Assembly (NCBI GenBank): GCA_024640955.1
Contig: JAHEDZ010000017.1
Span: forward strand, 1 to 52,398
Reading direction: 5' to 3'
Length of the DNA stretch: 52,398 bases
From: Oceanospirillaceae bacterium
GTDB lineage: Bacteria > Pseudomonadota > Gammaproteobacteria > Pseudomonadales > Balneatricaceae
Part shown: positions 51,757 through 52,398 of the stretch, in pieces
Layout: each line of letters starts with the position of its first letter
Position numbering within the stretch: position 1 is the first letter of the stretch
Made by a program: the position numbers and the translations under genes
The notes under the pieces: model-generated
What the model was told of the DNA's origin: nothing
The model's input: only the letters and a program-made list of their open reading frames with translations
Database searches by the model: none

Positions 51757-52398
51757 TTAAACTCCTGCATAGTCGACGCTGACTTTGTTGCCGCTTTTCG
51801 CGGATTCCAAAACTGCCAGCGCCACGGCCAGCGAACGTGTTCCGGCAACACCGTCACAAGCCGGTGCGCGACCCTCGTTAACTGCCTCAACAAAATCGGC
51901 CACCCCCGCTTGATAGAGGTTATGCGGATCTACTTGCAGCTCTTCGCGCACGCCATTGCGCTGCAGATAGACTTTACCGACTGGCTGCTGGCTCATCACC
52001 GACTCGCCGAACAGTGACCCTTCGCTTCCGTGAATTTCAATACCGTGCCCGGCATGTGGCGTGGCAAAGCTTTCGTGGGTGTAGGCCAGCACTCCACTGG
52101 GGTAGCGCCACACACTCATCGCCTCATCTTCGACCAGATCGCCAAATAGCTTATGGTCGGTCATCGACACCACCTCTTGAGGATATTCGCCTAGTAGGTA
52201 GGCGAGGATATCGCAGTTATGCACAGTGATATCGAGCACAACCCCGCCGCCAGCAGCCGGATTATCAATACGCCAGCCCTGAAGGTGTGGAGGTAGGTAA
52301 ACAGCGTGGAACACACGTGCCGAACGCACTTCGCCAATCTTGCCAGCTTCAATCGCAGCACGTATGGCCCGGTGTGTAGCCGCCCAGCGCAGATGGTG
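51757..52398 (-). CDS. Gfo/Idh/MocA family oxidoreductase (partial)
   Basis: The C-terminal 213 residues of an NAD(P)-dependent sugar or inositol dehydrogenase; the N-terminal Rossmann domain is beyond the right edge. The frame at the edge reads HHLRWAATHRAIRAAIEAGKIG, with the family segment GKIGEVRSARV, and continues VYLPPHLQGWRIDNPAAGGGVVLDITVHNCDI, which carries the family Asp and His-type catalytic residues (D and H of LDITVHNCDI). It precedes the AGE-family gene by one base in the same operon. Confidence 0.85.
   Translation of the reverse strand, partial: HHLRWAATHRAIRAAIEAGKIGEVRSARVFHAVYLPPHLQGWRIDNPAAGGGVVLDITVHNCDILAYLLGEYPQEVVSMTDHKLFGDLVEDEAMSVWRYPSGVLAYTHESFATPHAGHGIEIHGSEGSLFGESVMSQQPVGKVYLQRNGVREELQVDPHNLYQAGVADFVEAVNEGRAPACDGVAGTRSLAVALAVLESAKSGNKVSVDYAGV

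Noticed and set aside
1-52398. CRISPR array, prophage, integron or insertion sequence
   Set aside because: No regularly spaced repeats with unique spacers, integrase, transposase or phage structural gene was found by reading both strands.

Overview
The window looks like a chromosomal segment of a marine gammaproteobacterium, probably an Oceanospirillales- or Pseudomonadales-type lineage. The main clue is the rph-crc-pyrE neighbourhood, with a Crc protein that has lost nuclease residues, as in Pseudomonas and relatives. Other clues are an acuR-acuI pair for acrylate/DMSP-type metabolism, a DmdB/DmdC-like acyl-CoA ligase and dehydrogenase with their own electron-transfer flavoproteins, and a ynjBCD-ynjF block. 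Species assignment is inference. Coding density is high. I see no insertion sequence, prophage, CRISPR array or integron.

Layout. 1-4.0 kb: start of an AraC-type regulator, then a minus-strand operon of an unusually long Cys-rich type IV pilin, a small membrane protein and a PilB/GspE-like ATPase with a receiver-like tail. 4.2-10.2 kb: a Tas-like aldo/keto reductase, a P-loop kinase flanked by two REP-like hairpins, and an RND efflux pump with its adaptor. 10.3-17.2 kb: an operon for acyl-CoA oxidation (acyl-CoA ligase, ETF beta, ETF alpha, acyl-CoA dehydrogenase, ETF-quinone oxidoreductase). 17.4-18.7 kb: a DUF6435 protein and an iron alcohol dehydrogenase. 18.7-23.9 kb: a fructose-type ABC uptake operon (frcBCAK) with a divergent ROK regulator. 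23.9-27.5 kb: housekeeping genes yicC, rph, crc and pyrE, plus tRNA-Phe. 27.6-29.5 kb: a membrane protein, an SMP-30 protein and a secreted rhodanese.

29.6-31.8 kb: a decayed PhoD-like phosphatase, then acuR-acuI with an operator lying inside the promoter. 31.8-39.0 kb: a 3-hydroxybenzoate 4-hydroxylase gene and its LysR regulator, flanked by two paralogous hybrid histidine kinases. 39.1-41.1 kb: a transaldolase-like enzyme, a fructokinase-like PfkB protein and a Rap1a-type secreted protein. 41.3-43.2 kb: a tiny Cys-containing secreted peptide with a periplasmic rhodanese, then a sterol-desaturase-like protein. 43.1-49.3 kb: ynjB-ynjC-ynjD-ynjF plus a fused TMEM64/disulfide-oxidoreductase. 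49.4-52.4 kb: a DUF924 pseudogene, a shikimate-dehydrogenase-like protein, an AGE-family sugar isomerase and part of a Gfo/Idh/MocA oxidoreductase.

How it fits together. Much of the window serves uptake and oxidation of small carbon sources: fructose, an acyl-CoA substrate, acrylate, 3-hydroxybenzoate and sugars. The crc gene is present, and AANAANAA-type motifs lie immediately upstream of the Shine-Dalgarno sequences of mobA and frcB, which suggests Hfq/Crc catabolite control of these genes. The least-described pieces are the secreted peptide/rhodanese pair behind three CATATG repeats, the fused TMEM64-oxidoreductase in the ynj operon, the long Cys-rich pilin with its receiver-tailed ATPase, and the predicted leaderless, self-regulated acuR promoter.
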